From: Flavobacteriales bacterium
GTDB taxonomy: Bacteria; Bacteroidota; Bacteroidia; Flavobacteriales_F; PHOS-HE28
Direction of reading: 5' to 3'
Assembly (NCBI GenBank): GCA_016713865.1
Contig: JADJOG010000012.1
Span: forward strand, 1-64,000
Length of the DNA: 64,000 bases
Shown piece by piece: positions 54,652 through 63,208 of the stretch; position 1 is the first letter of the stretch; every line of letters starts with the position of its first letter. The notes beneath the pieces were generated by a model that made no database searches, was not told where the DNA came from, and saw only the letters and a list, made by a program, of their open reading frames with translations. Position numbers and translations under genes: made by a program.

Positions 54652-54659
54652 TAGCTTCG
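54652..54659 (+). promoter_or_regulatory. -7 promoter box of the PKD protein gene
   Basis: TAGCTTCG, 16 bp before ATG 54676, in the gap between divergent genes (54446-54675). Nothing else recognisable lies in this 230-bp gap. Confidence 0.35.
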
Positions 54660-54675
54660 GCCCAAACCTGCCGCC

Positions 54676-55731
54676 ATGCGACCTCTATCAACCCCTGCTT
54701 TTGGTTTCGTAGCAGCTGCTGCCCTCGCGCAACCCAGCACGCCGAACACGGCCGATCTCGCCTTCGCGATGCATGTGTGCAGCGATACCGCCTTGTCCAT
54801 TGCGCCCGGCAATGAGGGCATGATAGCCGACCTCAATGCATCGAACCGCGGCTGCATATCTGCAGGAGAGCACCAAGGCGTTTGGATGCACTTCCGCATC
54901 GCCACCGCGGGCCAGGTCGGTTTCACCATTGCGCCCATGATGTCTGGCACCGACTACGACTTCGCGGTGTGGGGGCCGTTCGCAGCACCCGCAACCATGC
55001 TCGACGCTCCACCTGTTCGTTGCAACTTCTCAGCTGTCATGGGTAATGGCGGCCTCAACTTCACTGCCACGCAATTAAGCGCTGGTGCCACGGGGGCAGC
55101 GTGGTTACGCTACCTCGATGTGGAAGCCGACGAGTGGTACATGCTTTACGTGGACAACTGGTCTATGAACGGCTTGGCCTTCGACCTCACGTGGCAGCTG
55201 CAAGGCGGTGCAACGCTCGTTGCTTGCTCTCCTGCTTCAGCGCTGATGGCTTCGACAACCATCATTGAAGCCGGTGGCACGGTGGACTTCACGGATATGT
55301 CCTCGGGCTATCCTTATCTGTGGAGCTGGGCGCTCCCGGGCGGTGAGCCGAGCGAGAGCTTCGAGCAGAATCCGATTGGCATCCTGTACGCGCTGCCCGG
55401 CTGCTACGATGTATTCCTGACTGTTGAATCGGCCACAGGTGTGAGCAGCGCGCAGGAGCTCTGCCTCATTGTAGCCCAGCAGACCACCGGCGTGCACGAT
55501 GCAGCAGCGCGCGCCTTCGATTTCAAGGCGATGGCGGGCATGGTCTCGCTGGTGAATAGCGATGGCGCCGCATTCCGTTATGCAGTGCGCGATGCGCAAG
55601 GGCGCACGGTTGTCTCGGGAAGCGGTACCGGCAGCGTGCAATTCGGAACTGAGATGCTGTCGCGAGGTGCATACACGATCGAAGCGAGCGCAAATGGCGC
55701 AATGCCGAAGGTGTGGCGATTCGTGCGGTGA
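54676..55731 (+). CDS. Secreted PKD-domain protein with a probable T9SS type A tail
   Basis: 351 residues. Signal peptide MRPLSTPAFGFVAAAALAQP. The N-terminal half is a beta-sandwich seen in other T9SS proteins (GVWMHFRIATAGQVGFTIAP, DYDFAVWGPF, WYMLYVDNWSMNGLAFDLTW). A PKD domain follows (GGTVDFTDMSSGYPYLWSW, PGCYDVFLTVESATG). The last 70 residues (YAVRDAQGRTVVSGSG, MLSRGAYTIEASANG, KVWRFVR) look like a diverged type A sorting domain. Relatives occur as single genes in Flavobacteriales genomes. The DYDF..WGPF block is a domain commonly placed before PKD repeats. No catalytic motif is visible; probably surface binding. Confidence 0.88.
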   Translation: MRPLSTPAFGFVAAAALAQPSTPNTADLAFAMHVCSDTALSIAPGNEGMIADLNASNRGCISAGEHQGVWMHFRIATAGQVGFTIAPMMSGTDYDFAVWGPFAAPATMLDAPPVRCNFSAVMGNGGLNFTATQLSAGATGAAWLRYLDVEADEWYMLYVDNWSMNGLAFDLTWQLQGGATLVACSPASALMASTTIIEAGGTVDFTDMSSGYPYLWSWALPGGEPSESFEQNPIGILYALPGCYDVFLTVESATGVSSAQELCLIVAQQTTGVHDAAARAFDFKAMAGMVSLVNSDGAAFRYAVRDAQGRTVVSGSGTGSVQFGTEMLSRGAYTIEASANGAMPKVWRFVR

Positions 55732-55956
55732 GCGTGGTGTTCGAGCGAAACGGATCTGTTGCTTGTGGGATTTCAGAGCGAGGTGGCCAGCGTATTGCGC
55801 TTTGCACCTACCCGCCCTCATGCCTCGCCGTGCCCACCATCGAAACCGACCATACCACGAAGCACAGCATGAACCCAATGCGCAGCAGTGAGTCGATGCA
55901 AACACGGGCATTGAAAACGTTCGCCTGTGGGATGGGCCCGCGCGACGCCCTGCGCT

Positions 55957-55964
55957 TACTTTTG
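55957..55964 (+). promoter_or_regulatory. -7 promoter box of the PIN toxin-antitoxin pair
   Basis: TACTTTTG, a perfect TAnnTTTG match, 4 bp before ATG 55969. It fixes the antitoxin start at 55969 rather than the longer upstream frame. The 237 bp upstream (55732-55968) hold no gene I can support. Confidence 0.55.
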
Positions 55965-55968
55965 GGTC

Positions 55969-56226
55969 ATGACTTTCACCAAAGGCCCCACCATCAGCTT
56001 CACCTATGAAGAAGTGAAGGATCTGGTCCTCCAATTGGAGGATGCGGACAAACTTCGGCTGGCCAAGGAGATGAAGAAGGCAGGTGTGCCCTACGATTGG
56101 GACACCATCTTCGCTGCGTTCAAGCCGAACCAGGTTACACAGCGTGCGATCGATCGGGAAGTGAAGGCCGTCAGAGCGAAACGTCAAGCCCGTCGGCGCG
56201 GTGAAGCGGCTTCAGGTCGTCGTTGA
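55969..56226 (+). CDS. Antitoxin-like protein of a PIN-type toxin-antitoxin pair
   Basis: 85 residues from ATG 55969 (MTFTKGPTISFTYEEVKDLV). The body is predicted helical (LVLQLEDADKLRLAKEMKKA, VTQRAIDREVKAVRAKRQAR) with a very basic C-terminus that overlaps the toxin start. Small helical proteins that precede PIN-domain toxins of the COG1569 type have this shape; the C-terminal part would wrap the toxin, and the N-terminal part may bind DNA. I do not recognise a named antitoxin family. The gene overlaps the toxin by 26 bases, indicating coupling. Confidence 0.75.
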   Translation: MTFTKGPTISFTYEEVKDLVLQLEDADKLRLAKEMKKAGVPYDWDTIFAAFKPNQVTQRAIDREVKAVRAKRQARRRGEAASGRR

Positions 56227-56613
56227 CCCCAACCCGATCATCAGCCTGCTGATGGAAAGCGTGTCAGCAAGCTCCTGAGCGTGTTCAGCGACGAGCGCTT
56301 CGAAGTGGTCTTGCATGAGGAATTGCTGGGCGAGTTTGAGGAGGTTGCACGGCGCACCAAATTCAGGAAGTACTTCCCAGAGGCTGCAGTCGATGCGTTC
56401 ATCGCGCAGCTCCGCAGCGAAGGAAGAGTGATTGATCGTGTTCTCGTGGTCGAAAAGGTATGCCGCGACCCGGACGACGATTACCTCCTCGCGCTGGCAA
56501 AGGCTGCGAAAGCAGACGTGCTCCTCACCGGCGACGCTGACCTGCTCGTGCTCGGCAAGCATGGCCGCACCCGCATCCTGAACGTGCGGGCCTTCGTGAA
56601 GGAGTATCTGTAA
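56201..56613 (+). CDS. PIN-domain toxin (COG1569 type), one missing base near the 5' end
   Basis: GTG 56201 opens VKRLQVVVDPNPIISLLM. A single missing base near 56254 then hides the continuation GKRVSKLLSVFSDERFEVVL, which reads well to the stop at 56613. PIN nuclease residues are visible: the first Asp in VVVDPN, Glu in LHEELLGEF, Asp in VCRDPDDDYLLALA and Asp in VLLTGDADLLV. PIN toxins cut RNA. The usual DTN of the first motif is DPN here. 413 bp, one short of a full frame, fits a single deletion. If the deletion is real, the toxin is dead and the antitoxin an orphan. Confidence 0.8.
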
Positions 56614-56771
56614 GCACGGCTAAGGGACGCTGGCTTGCCTGACTTAGGTAGGGTCGCTGAGAATGGCAGACCGCTGCGCAGGTATTGGGACACCCTGCGC
56701 CGGTATAGGTTTGGAACGGACACCCTGCAATAGTCTAGACTGTCTGAAAACCCTTCGATGGTCTAACTGGC

Positions 56772-58268
56772 TCAACGCCCGAGGCTGGATGCAATCTTCT
56801 CTAAAAAATCGATGATTTCTTTCCCACTGGCCGCGAACTGAGCTTTCATCTCATCTGGCTCGGACTGACATTTGGCCTTAACTGAGGCCAATAGCTTCGC
56901 TTTGGCCTCTCGCCGCAGCACTTTGTCATCTATAGCCAACGTAGCGTCCACCTTATCTGTGAACGCCGCTGGATAGTATCGCTCGAAGTCATGCTGAAGG
57001 AGCTGAATGAACTGTTCTTTGTTCCAGTCGCTGGCGGCATAGACAAAGCGCATTTCTTCAATAACCTTCTTCTCAGCATCACCCGCATCGACTATTACCC
57101 ATGCCTTGTTCTTATAGGTGGGCGTAAGATGGAGGTACACGAAGAGTCGATTGAACTCTTCAAATTTTGGAGACACCTGTGAGAGGGATCTAGCTGAAAA
57201 GGTGCGGATCCTACCATTGAGTGTCGGGCAGAACCATGGTATCAGGAACTCGCGCACTATTTCTTCTGCTGATGATTCCTCGAAGAATATCCAACCGTCC
57301 CAGAGATCTGCATCAAACAAATCATAACCAAGGTCACTCAGGACTTTTCGTCTTTGTACTTCGGTTTCACAGAGTTCAACTGTGGATGTGAAAAGCCTTG
57401 GACTTGTGTCAGCGCTTGGCAACTCCGTCTTCACGTAAAACACCTTCGCATCAGGAGCAGCTCCCAAGTGCCGTAGGACAATATTCGAGTGCGTTGAAAT
57501 GATGAACTGATTGGTGGTTGATGATTGCACGATTAGCGAAAGCAACGCCTTCAGTGCTTTAGGATGCAAGTCATTCTCAAGCTCCTCAATAACGAATATC
57601 TTGTCCTCTGCCATGACCAAGTCGACAATCAGTCCGAGTGCATTTACCACTCCCTCTCCCATGGAGGGAATTGGGATGACCTTATTCCCATCGGCATACA
57701 TGCCCGCGATCTTGCCATTGCCACTTACGACGGTGCCAACCTCAAAACCCAGCACCTCCAAACAACTAGATGCATACGACTTGTACTTGGAGTACTGCGG
57801 CGCATTCAATCGATCAATCTTTGAAAAGAGGAAGCTGTGGTTACCATAGATTGAGGAAGCATGCTCCTCTGAAATAACATTGGAGAACTTGGCGACCTTT
57901 CGATTGGCTAAGTAGGGATAAATGATGTTCAAAGGTTCCGAGGAACTGAAGCCACTGAAGCTGCTCATCGAATCTCCAGCAGCGCTGGAGGTCAACGAAC
58001 CATTAAGGGACCGAGAGAATCTTGTAAGAGGATTCTTAGTGCGGATCGGCGCTGGTGTAGTGCTAATGTCTATTCGCCCATCCCGCTCGCCAAGGCGAGT
58101 GTCAGTGCCCTCAAGGACGTCGTGTTGTAAAGTCAGAATGCTCCTCAATACCGTCGATTTGCCAGAGTTGTTCTCGCCAACAAAGAGGTTTATGGATTTA
58201 GAGAATTGAAGTGCCTCCAGCTTTGCAAAGCTGCGGACGTTCGTGAGGCTGAGGGTAAGGATTTTCAT
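56772..58268 (-). CDS. OLD-like AAA ATPase with a TOPRIM-like domain, probable defence gene
   Basis: 498 residues from ATG 58268 (MKILTLSLTNVRSFAKLEAL). Walker A: NLFVGENNSGKSTVLRSI. ABC-type signature region: IPIPSMGEGVVNALGLIVDL. Walker B: IFVIEELENDLHPKALKALL, then STHSNIVLRHL. The C-terminal third has FFEESSAEEIVREFLIPWF and VIVDAGDAEKKVIEEM, spaced like the Glu and DxD parts of a TOPRIM nuclease as in OLD proteins. Such proteins act alone or in Gabija/PARIS-type phage defence, but no helicase or partner gene is next to it here. Base composition is clearly more AT-rich than the surroundings, and it lies in an accessory patch with a toxin-antitoxin pair, so recent acquisition is likely. 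Confidence 0.85.
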   Translation of the reverse strand: MKILTLSLTNVRSFAKLEALQFSKSINLFVGENNSGKSTVLRSILTLQHDVLEGTDTRLGERDGRIDISTTPAPIRTKNPLTRFSRSLNGSLTSSAAGDSMSSFSGFSSSEPLNIIYPYLANRKVAKFSNVISEEHASSIYGNHSFLFSKIDRLNAPQYSKYKSYASSCLEVLGFEVGTVVSGNGKIAGMYADGNKVIPIPSMGEGVVNALGLIVDLVMAEDKIFVIEELENDLHPKALKALLSLIVQSSTTNQFIISTHSNIVLRHLGAAPDAKVFYVKTELPSADTSPRLFTSTVELCETEVQRRKVLSDLGYDLFDADLWDGWIFFEESSAEEIVREFLIPWFCPTLNGRIRTFSARSLSQVSPKFEEFNRLFVYLHLTPTYKNKAWVIVDAGDAEKKVIEEMRFVYAASDWNKEQFIQLLQHDFERYYPAAFTDKVDATLAIDDKVLRREAKAKLLASVKAKCQSEPDEMKAQFAASGKEIIDFLEKIASSLGR

Positions 58269-58362
58269 CCGTGCTAAGTCACAATACAAGTGCTATGGCC
58301 AAACAGATTACCACCTTCGTGAACTTCCGCGGGTATGATTCCCAATTGGCCGAAGAGTCTCA

Positions 58363-61020
58363 TCACCCCACCAACTCCTTGTTCCGATTCGGGATATCCT
58401 CCTTGCTGAAGGCCACCTTCTCATCCTCCTCCTTCAGCTTCAGCACCAGGGCGAGCGCATCGGGCACCACATCGCTGCACAGTGTGAGGAAGCTGCCGGG
58501 CGTGGCCGTTGAGATGGCGTGCCGGATGGCTTCTTCCTCTTCTTGACGACGTGTACTTCTTGTTGGGGTCCACCTCCGGTGATGCCCTTCACCATGAGCG
58601 CGATGATTTCGTCGTCGGTCTTGCCGCGCAGGTTGCGGTCCTGGCGGATGACGATCCGTCGAACATCTGCGCGCTGAGGCGGCCGAGGTTCACGGTGTCC
58701 TCGTCGCGGCGGTCGCCCACGCCGGCGATCACGCCCACCTTTGGGACTGTCCGGGATTTTGCTGAGGAACTTGCCCAGCGCCTCGAAGCCGTGCGGGTTG
58801 TGGGCGTAATCCACCACCACTTGGAAATTCTTGAACTGGAAAAGATTCAGGCGGCCCGGCGTCTGCGCGGCGCCCGGCACGAAAGTCATGAGCGCCTCGC
58901 GCAGCTCTTCCACCTTCACGCCTTGTACATAGCAGCGAGCACGGCGGGCAGCACGTTCTGATGTTGAAGACCGCCTTGCCGCCGTAGGTGATCGGGATGT
59001 TCACGGCCTTTCGATGCGCAACTTCCATTCGCCTTGCTGATGGTAACGAAGCCGTTCTCGCAGATCGCCGCGAGGCCACCGAGCTTGCAGTGCTGACGGA
59101 TCAAGCGGTTGTTCTCGTCGAGGCTGAAGAGCGCGATCTTGCAGTCGCACTGCTTGCGCATGGCCATCACCAATTCGTCGTCGGCGTTGAGGATGGCGTA
59201 GCCCTCGCGGCGCACGCTGCGCGGCACGGTGCTCTTCACCTGCGCGAGATCCTCCAGCGTGTGGATGTCCTTCAAGCCCAAGTGATCCGCCGCCACGTTG
59301 GTGACCACGGCCACATCGCAATGCTCGAAGCCGAGGCCGCTGCGCACGAGGCCACCGCGTGCCGTTTCCAGCACGGCCATGTCCACCACGGGCTCCTTCA
59401 GCACGAATTGCGCGCTGGCCGGGCCGGTGCAATCGCCCTTCATCAGCAGGCGGTTCTGGATGTACACGCCGTCGCTGCACGTCATGCCCACCTTGTAGCC
59501 CACGTTGCGCATGATGTGCGCGGTGATGCGCGTGGTGGTGGTCTTGCCGTTGGTTCCGGTGACGGCGATGATGGGGATGCGGCTGGGCGTGCCCGGCGGG
59601 AAGAGCATGTCAACCACGGGTTCAGCGACGTTCTTGCCGATGCCGCCGGTGGATCGAGGTGCATGCGGAAGCCCGGCGCGGCGTTCACTTCCAGCACGGC
59701 GCCGCCACTTTCGTTCAGGGGATGCTGATGTCGTCGGTCATCACATCGATGCCGCAGATGTCGAGGTCGATGATGCGGCTGATGCGCTCGGCGAGGAAGA
59801 CGTTAAAGGGATGCACCACTTCGGTGACATCGTCGGCCGTGCCGCCGGTGCTGAGGTTGGCGGTGGCTTTCAGGTAGATCACTTCATCCTTCTTCGGAAT
59901 GCTGTCGGGCGTGAGGCCTTTAATCCGAGCAGCTTCAGCGTGTGGTCGTCGATGTCGATGCGCGTGAGCACGTTCTCGTGTCCGGAACCGCGACGCGGGT
60001 CCTTGTTCACTTCTTCGGCAAGTTGCGCGATGGTGTGCGCGTGCCGTCGCCCACAACACAGGCAGGAGTGCGTTTGGCCGCCGCGACGAAACGGTGGTTG
60101 ATCACCAGCAGGCGGTGATCCAAGCCGGTGATGTAGCGCTCCACGATCACGCTGCGGCTGATCTCCTTCGCCTTGGCCAGCGCGGGTACTGCTTCCTCCC
60201 AAGTCTTGATCCCGATGGTAGCGCCACGCCCGTGGTTGCCGCCGATGGGCTTGATAACGCAAGGGTAGCCGACCACATCGAGCGCGTCCTTCAAGCCTTC
60301 TTCACTGCGCACCACGCGGCCCTTGGGCACGGTGATCTCGTAGCTCTCGAGCAGTTGCTTGGTTTCCTCCTTGTCGCACGCGATCTCCACGCCGATGTTG
60401 CTGGTCTTGCTGGTGATGGTGGCGCGGATGCGTTTCTGATGCACGCCGTGGCCGAGCTGCACGAGGCTCTGGCCATTCAAGCGGAGATAGGGGATGCCGC
60501 GCGATACAGCCTCTTGCACGATGCTACCGGTGCTCGGCCCGAGGCGACTCTCTTCACGGATCTCGCGCATCTTCTGGATATCGTCGGCGAGGTCGTAAGG
60601 CGTGCCGTCGATGAGGGCTTGCGCGATGCGCACGGCGGCCTTCGCGGCGAACATGCCCACGGGCTCTTCGATGTAGCTGAAGACCACGTTGTACACGCCT
60701 TCGTCGCGCGTGCTGCGCGTGCGGCCGAAGCCGGTCTCCATGCCCGCAAGCGTCTGGATCTCGAGCGCGATGTGCTCGATCACGTGGCCCATCCAGGTGC
60801 CGCGCTTCACCCGCATCCAGAAACCGCCCTCGTGGTCCTCGCTGCAGCGGTGGCTCTGCATGCTGGGCAGCAGCGCGGTGATGCGATCATAGAATCCGGG
60901 ATCTTATCGGTGGGGCCGCTGCTCCAGGCCCTCGATATCGAGGCGCATGACAATGAGCTTGTGGCGGCGTACGGACCAGCTGTTGGGGCCACGCATGGCC
61001 TTGAGTTCGAGGATGCGCAT
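58363..61020 (-). CDS. cphA: Cyanophycin synthetase, frame broken many times
   Basis: About 885 codons from ATG 61020 (MRILELKAMRGPNSWSVRRH) to the stop at 58363 (SKEDIPNRNKELVG). Length fits CphA (about 870-900). N-terminal domain: WMGHVIEHIALEIQTLAGME, YNVVFSYIEEPVGMFAAKAA. ATP-grasp domain: YPCVIKPIGGNHGRGATIGI, VIVERYITGLDHRLLVIN, CGIDVMTDDISIP, LEVNAAPGFRMHLDP. Mur-ligase-like domain: IPIIAVTGTNGKTTTTRITA, ETARGGLVRSGLGFEHCDV, VVTNVAADHLGL and VVVDYAHNPHGFEALG. At least eight single-base indels (for example near 60908, 60895, 60040, 59925, 59718, 59655, 59025, 58740) break the frame, but nothing is missing. It polymerises Asp and Arg into the storage polymer cyanophycin. The degrading enzyme is divergently encoded next door. 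Confidence 0.9.
58916..59617 (-). CDS. Cyanophycin synthetase fragment: Mur-ligase-like ATPase part
   Basis: A 233-codon frame with the P-loop GTNGKTTTTR and the DHLGL motif of the Mur-type ligase half of CphA. It begins at VDMLFPPGTPSRIP and is lost near 59025. The final part of the domain continues in other frames to 58363. Confidence 0.7.
   Translation of the reverse strand: MVDMLFPPGTPSRIPIIAVTGTNGKTTTTRITAHIMRNVGYKVGMTCSDGVYIQNRLLMKGDCTGPASAQFVLKEPVVDMAVLETARGGLVRSGLGFEHCDVAVVTNVAADHLGLKDIHTLEDLAQVKSTVPRSVRREGYAILNADDELVMAMRKQCDCKIALFSLDENNRLIRQHCKLGGLAAICENGFVTISKANGSCASKGREHPDHLRRQGGLQHQNVLPAVLAAMYKA
60007..60861 (-). CDS. Cyanophycin synthetase fragment: N-terminal and ATP-grasp part
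   Basis: The longest intact frame of cphA, 284 codons, from the conserved HRCSEDHEGGFWMRVKRGTW to NHRFVAAAKRTPACVVGDG. It contains the peptide-elongating ATP-grasp core with its ATP-binding KPIGGNHGRGAT loop. At about 60040 the frame changes to TIAQLAEEVNKDPRRG. Confidence 0.7.
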   Translation of the reverse strand: MQSHRCSEDHEGGFWMRVKRGTWMGHVIEHIALEIQTLAGMETGFGRTRSTRDEGVYNVVFSYIEEPVGMFAAKAAVRIAQALIDGTPYDLADDIQKMREIREESRLGPSTGSIVQEAVSRGIPYLRLNGQSLVQLGHGVHQKRIRATITSKTSNIGVEIACDKEETKQLLESYEITVPKGRVVRSEEGLKDALDVVGYPCVIKPIGGNHGRGATIGIKTWEEAVPALAKAKEISRSVIVERYITGLDHRLLVINHRFVAAAKRTPACVVGDGTRTPSRNLPKK

Positions 61021-61199
61021 CAGGGGATGGTTGAGGCGTTGCGAGTTGGCTGTTAGGGTCGAAGCCGGTCACTGCGAACGAAGTGAAGCAGGCCCGGCGG
61101 TCGATTGGAGCAATGTCTTGGCGGTGAACCGGACCAATATAGCGAGGTGGGTTGTTCATACTTCGGCAACATGGAGTTCACGGATTCCGGAGAGGCATC

Positions 61200-61207
61200 T
61201 ACTTTGG
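61200..61207 (+). promoter_or_regulatory. -7 promoter box of the cyanophycinase gene
   Basis: TACTTTGG, 28 bp before ATG 61236, matching TAnnTTTG. It lies in the 215-bp gap between divergent cphA and cphB (61021-61235), which otherwise holds no gene and no recognisable shared operator. Confidence 0.4.
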
Positions 61208-61235
61208 CCGCCGGGGGCGGGGGGAACCGAACTGC

Positions 61236-62105
61236 ATGACACCCAAAGGCAAGCTCGTCGCCATCGGCGGTAACGAGGACAAGGGCAAAGAGCCGGAAGG
61301 CGGCCACAACACCAAGGTCTTCACGCACAACTTCATCGAAGAGGGCATTCTCAAGCGCGTGGTGGACGAGATGGGCGGCACTAGCGCGCGCATCGCCGTC
61401 ATCACCAGTGCCAGCAGCATTCCAGAGGAAGTGGCCGAGAACTACATCGGAGCCTTCGGCAAGTTGGGGGTGAAGGACCTCGACATCCTAGACATCCGCG
61501 ACCGCAGCCAGGTGCGCCCCGAGATGATCAAGCGACTGGCGAAGTGCGATGGCGTGATGATGAGCGGCGGCAATCAGCTGCGGCTTACGACCATCTTCGG
61601 CGGCACGGCCTTTCTGCAATTGATGAAGCGCCGCTACGAGCAGGAGGAAGGCTTCGTGATCGCGGGCACCAGCGCAGGCGCCATGTGCATGAGCAGCACC
61701 ATGATCTACCAAGGGCACAGCGCTTCGGGCCTGATCAAGGGCGGCGTAAAGCTCACCACCGGCGCATCGCTCATCCAGGATGTGATCATCGACAGTCACT
61801 TCGTTGAGCGCGGACGATTTAGCCGTCTCACCCAAGCCGTGGCTGGCAACCCTGCGGCCATCGGCATCGGTCTTGGCGAAGACACCGGCGTGGTGATCAC
61901 CGACGCCGACATGTTGGAGACCATCGGTAGCGGACAGGTCATGATCTTCGATGGACACGACATCAGCTACAGCGACTACGCCGATGTGGAGGAAGGCGAG
62001 CCCTTCAGCATCGAAGGCATGAAGGTGCACATCATCTCCCACGGGCATAGCTACAGCGTGGCGCAGAAGCAGTTCAGCGCGGTAAGGGTGCCGGTGAAGG
62101 GGTAG
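61236..62105 (+). CDS. cphB: Cyanophycinase
   Basis: 289 residues from ATG 61236 (MTPKGKLVAIGGNEDKGKEP). This start was chosen because it matches the family start and follows a -7 box; an upstream ATG at 61152 is unlikely. S51-type fold: RIAVITSASSIPEEVAENYI, CDGVMMSGGNQLRLTTIFGG, the nucleophile elbow VIAGTSAGAMCMSSTMI with the catalytic Ser, and VIIDSHFVERGRFSRL with the catalytic His. It cuts cyanophycin into beta-Asp-Arg dipeptides. It is divergent from cphA, the common arrangement for storage and mobilisation. It is cytoplasmic, as no signal peptide is seen. Confidence 0.95.
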   Translation: MTPKGKLVAIGGNEDKGKEPEGGHNTKVFTHNFIEEGILKRVVDEMGGTSARIAVITSASSIPEEVAENYIGAFGKLGVKDLDILDIRDRSQVRPEMIKRLAKCDGVMMSGGNQLRLTTIFGGTAFLQLMKRRYEQEEGFVIAGTSAGAMCMSSTMIYQGHSASGLIKGGVKLTTGASLIQDVIIDSHFVERGRFSRLTQAVAGNPAAIGIGLGEDTGVVITDADMLETIGSGQVMIFDGHDISYSDYADVEEGEPFSIEGMKVHIISHGHSYSVAQKQFSAVRVPVKG

Positions 62106-62220
62106 GGGAAGAAAGCTGATTCCCGTTATCGAAGCGGATTAGCGGCAGTCGATACTCCGGCGCGCGTGCGCTTTGTTTCGTTGGTGAGCACTCGACAACT
62201 GCCGCCACTAAGTCGCATGC

Positions 62221-63201
62221 TCAACTTCCGTGCTTGGCATTGCCGAGCACGCTGGCCAATTCCCACGCGATGCGCTTCTGTTGCGTGGCCTTGCGCTCCG
62301 GGCAGTCTGCCACCCCGCATACCGCGCATGAGCTGGGAATGCAGGGGTCCATGTGGATGAAGAGCTCCACGCGGCGATCGCCTTCCTCGTTCACCAGTTT
62401 CTCGATGGCCGCGATCTCGTCGTGCGCGCGCTCCAAGCTGTAGTACCAGGGCAAGGTCACGTGGCAATCGATATGCAGCGTGCGACCGAACTGGATCACG
62501 CGGAAGTTGTGGATATCGACCCACTGCGGGCGACGATGCTTCTCCAAGAGCGCCACCACCGATGCCGCAGCCTCCATGTCCGTTTCGTCCATGATGCCGG
62601 CAACCGCGCGCCGCACCACTAGCGCGCCCTGCACAAGGATGAAGAGACCAAAGCCGATGGCGAAGAGGCTGTCGAGCCATTGAATGCCGGTGAGCGCGAT
62701 GGCTACCAGGCCGATGAGCATGGCGAGGGTGCTCCATGCATCGCCGAGCAGGTGCGCGCCGCTCGCTTCCATGGTGATGCTGCGCTGCTTGCGACCCCGC
62801 CGTTGCAGCGCGAGTCCCATCAGCAGATTCAATGCGCCAGCGACCGTGGTGAGCGCGATGCCGATGCCCAGCTCATGCACTTCATTCCCATGGATGAGCG
62901 CTTGTGTGGCCCGCGCCACGATCACCACGCTGGCGATCACGATCAGTGCGCCTTCTATCCCCGCGCTGATGAATTCGACCTTGCCGTGGCCGTAAGGATG
63001 CTCGCGGTCCCGCGGCTTCGCAGCGAGGATCAATGCGTACAGCGCGAATCCGCCGGCCACCACGTTCACGATGCTCTCCGTGGCATCGCTCAGCACCGCA
63101 TTGCTATGCGTGAACCACCACGCCAGGAACTTGATGCCCATGAGCACCAAGCCTGTAACGAGAACGATGGCCTGCAGGCGGATGTCGGCGCGCTCGTTCA
63201 T
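62221..63201 (-). CDS. Cation diffusion facilitator transporter with a cysteine-rich C-terminal tail
   Basis: 326 residues. Membrane helices with metal-site motifs: SNAVLSDATESIVNVVAGG (helix 2) and GAHLLGDAWSTLAMLIGL (helix 5). The loop PRDREHPYGHGKVEFISAGI is the family signature. The C-terminal cytoplasmic domain includes VDIHNFRVIQFGRTLHIDCH. It ends in a Cys cluster CIPSSCAVCGVADCPERK that could bind metal. CDF proteins export Zn, Fe, Mn or Co by proton exchange; the substrate cannot be read from the sequence. A GACCTTCG box lies 7 bp upstream. The neighbouring gene is a P-type copper ATPase, so the region handles transition metals. Confidence 0.95.
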   Translation of the reverse strand: MNERADIRLQAIVLVTGLVLMGIKFLAWWFTHSNAVLSDATESIVNVVAGGFALYALILAAKPRDREHPYGHGKVEFISAGIEGALIVIASVVIVARATQALIHGNEVHELGIGIALTTVAGALNLLMGLALQRRGRKQRSITMEASGAHLLGDAWSTLAMLIGLVAIALTGIQWLDSLFAIGFGLFILVQGALVVRRAVAGIMDETDMEAAASVVALLEKHRRPQWVDIHNFRVIQFGRTLHIDCHVTLPWYYSLERAHDEIAAIEKLVNEEGDRRVELFIHMDPCIPSSCAVCGVADCPERKATQQKRIAWELASVLGNAKHGS

Positions 63202-63208
63202 GGGTGCG

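Noticed and set aside
56772..58268. Gabija or PARIS defence system
   Set aside because: The ATPase has no adjacent UvrD-like helicase or DUF4435 partner gene, so neither system is complete here.
62142..62205. Inverted repeat GCGGCAGT...ACTGCCGC after cphB
   Set aside because: The arms are 8 bp and separated by 48 bases, which is within chance expectation for a window of this size.
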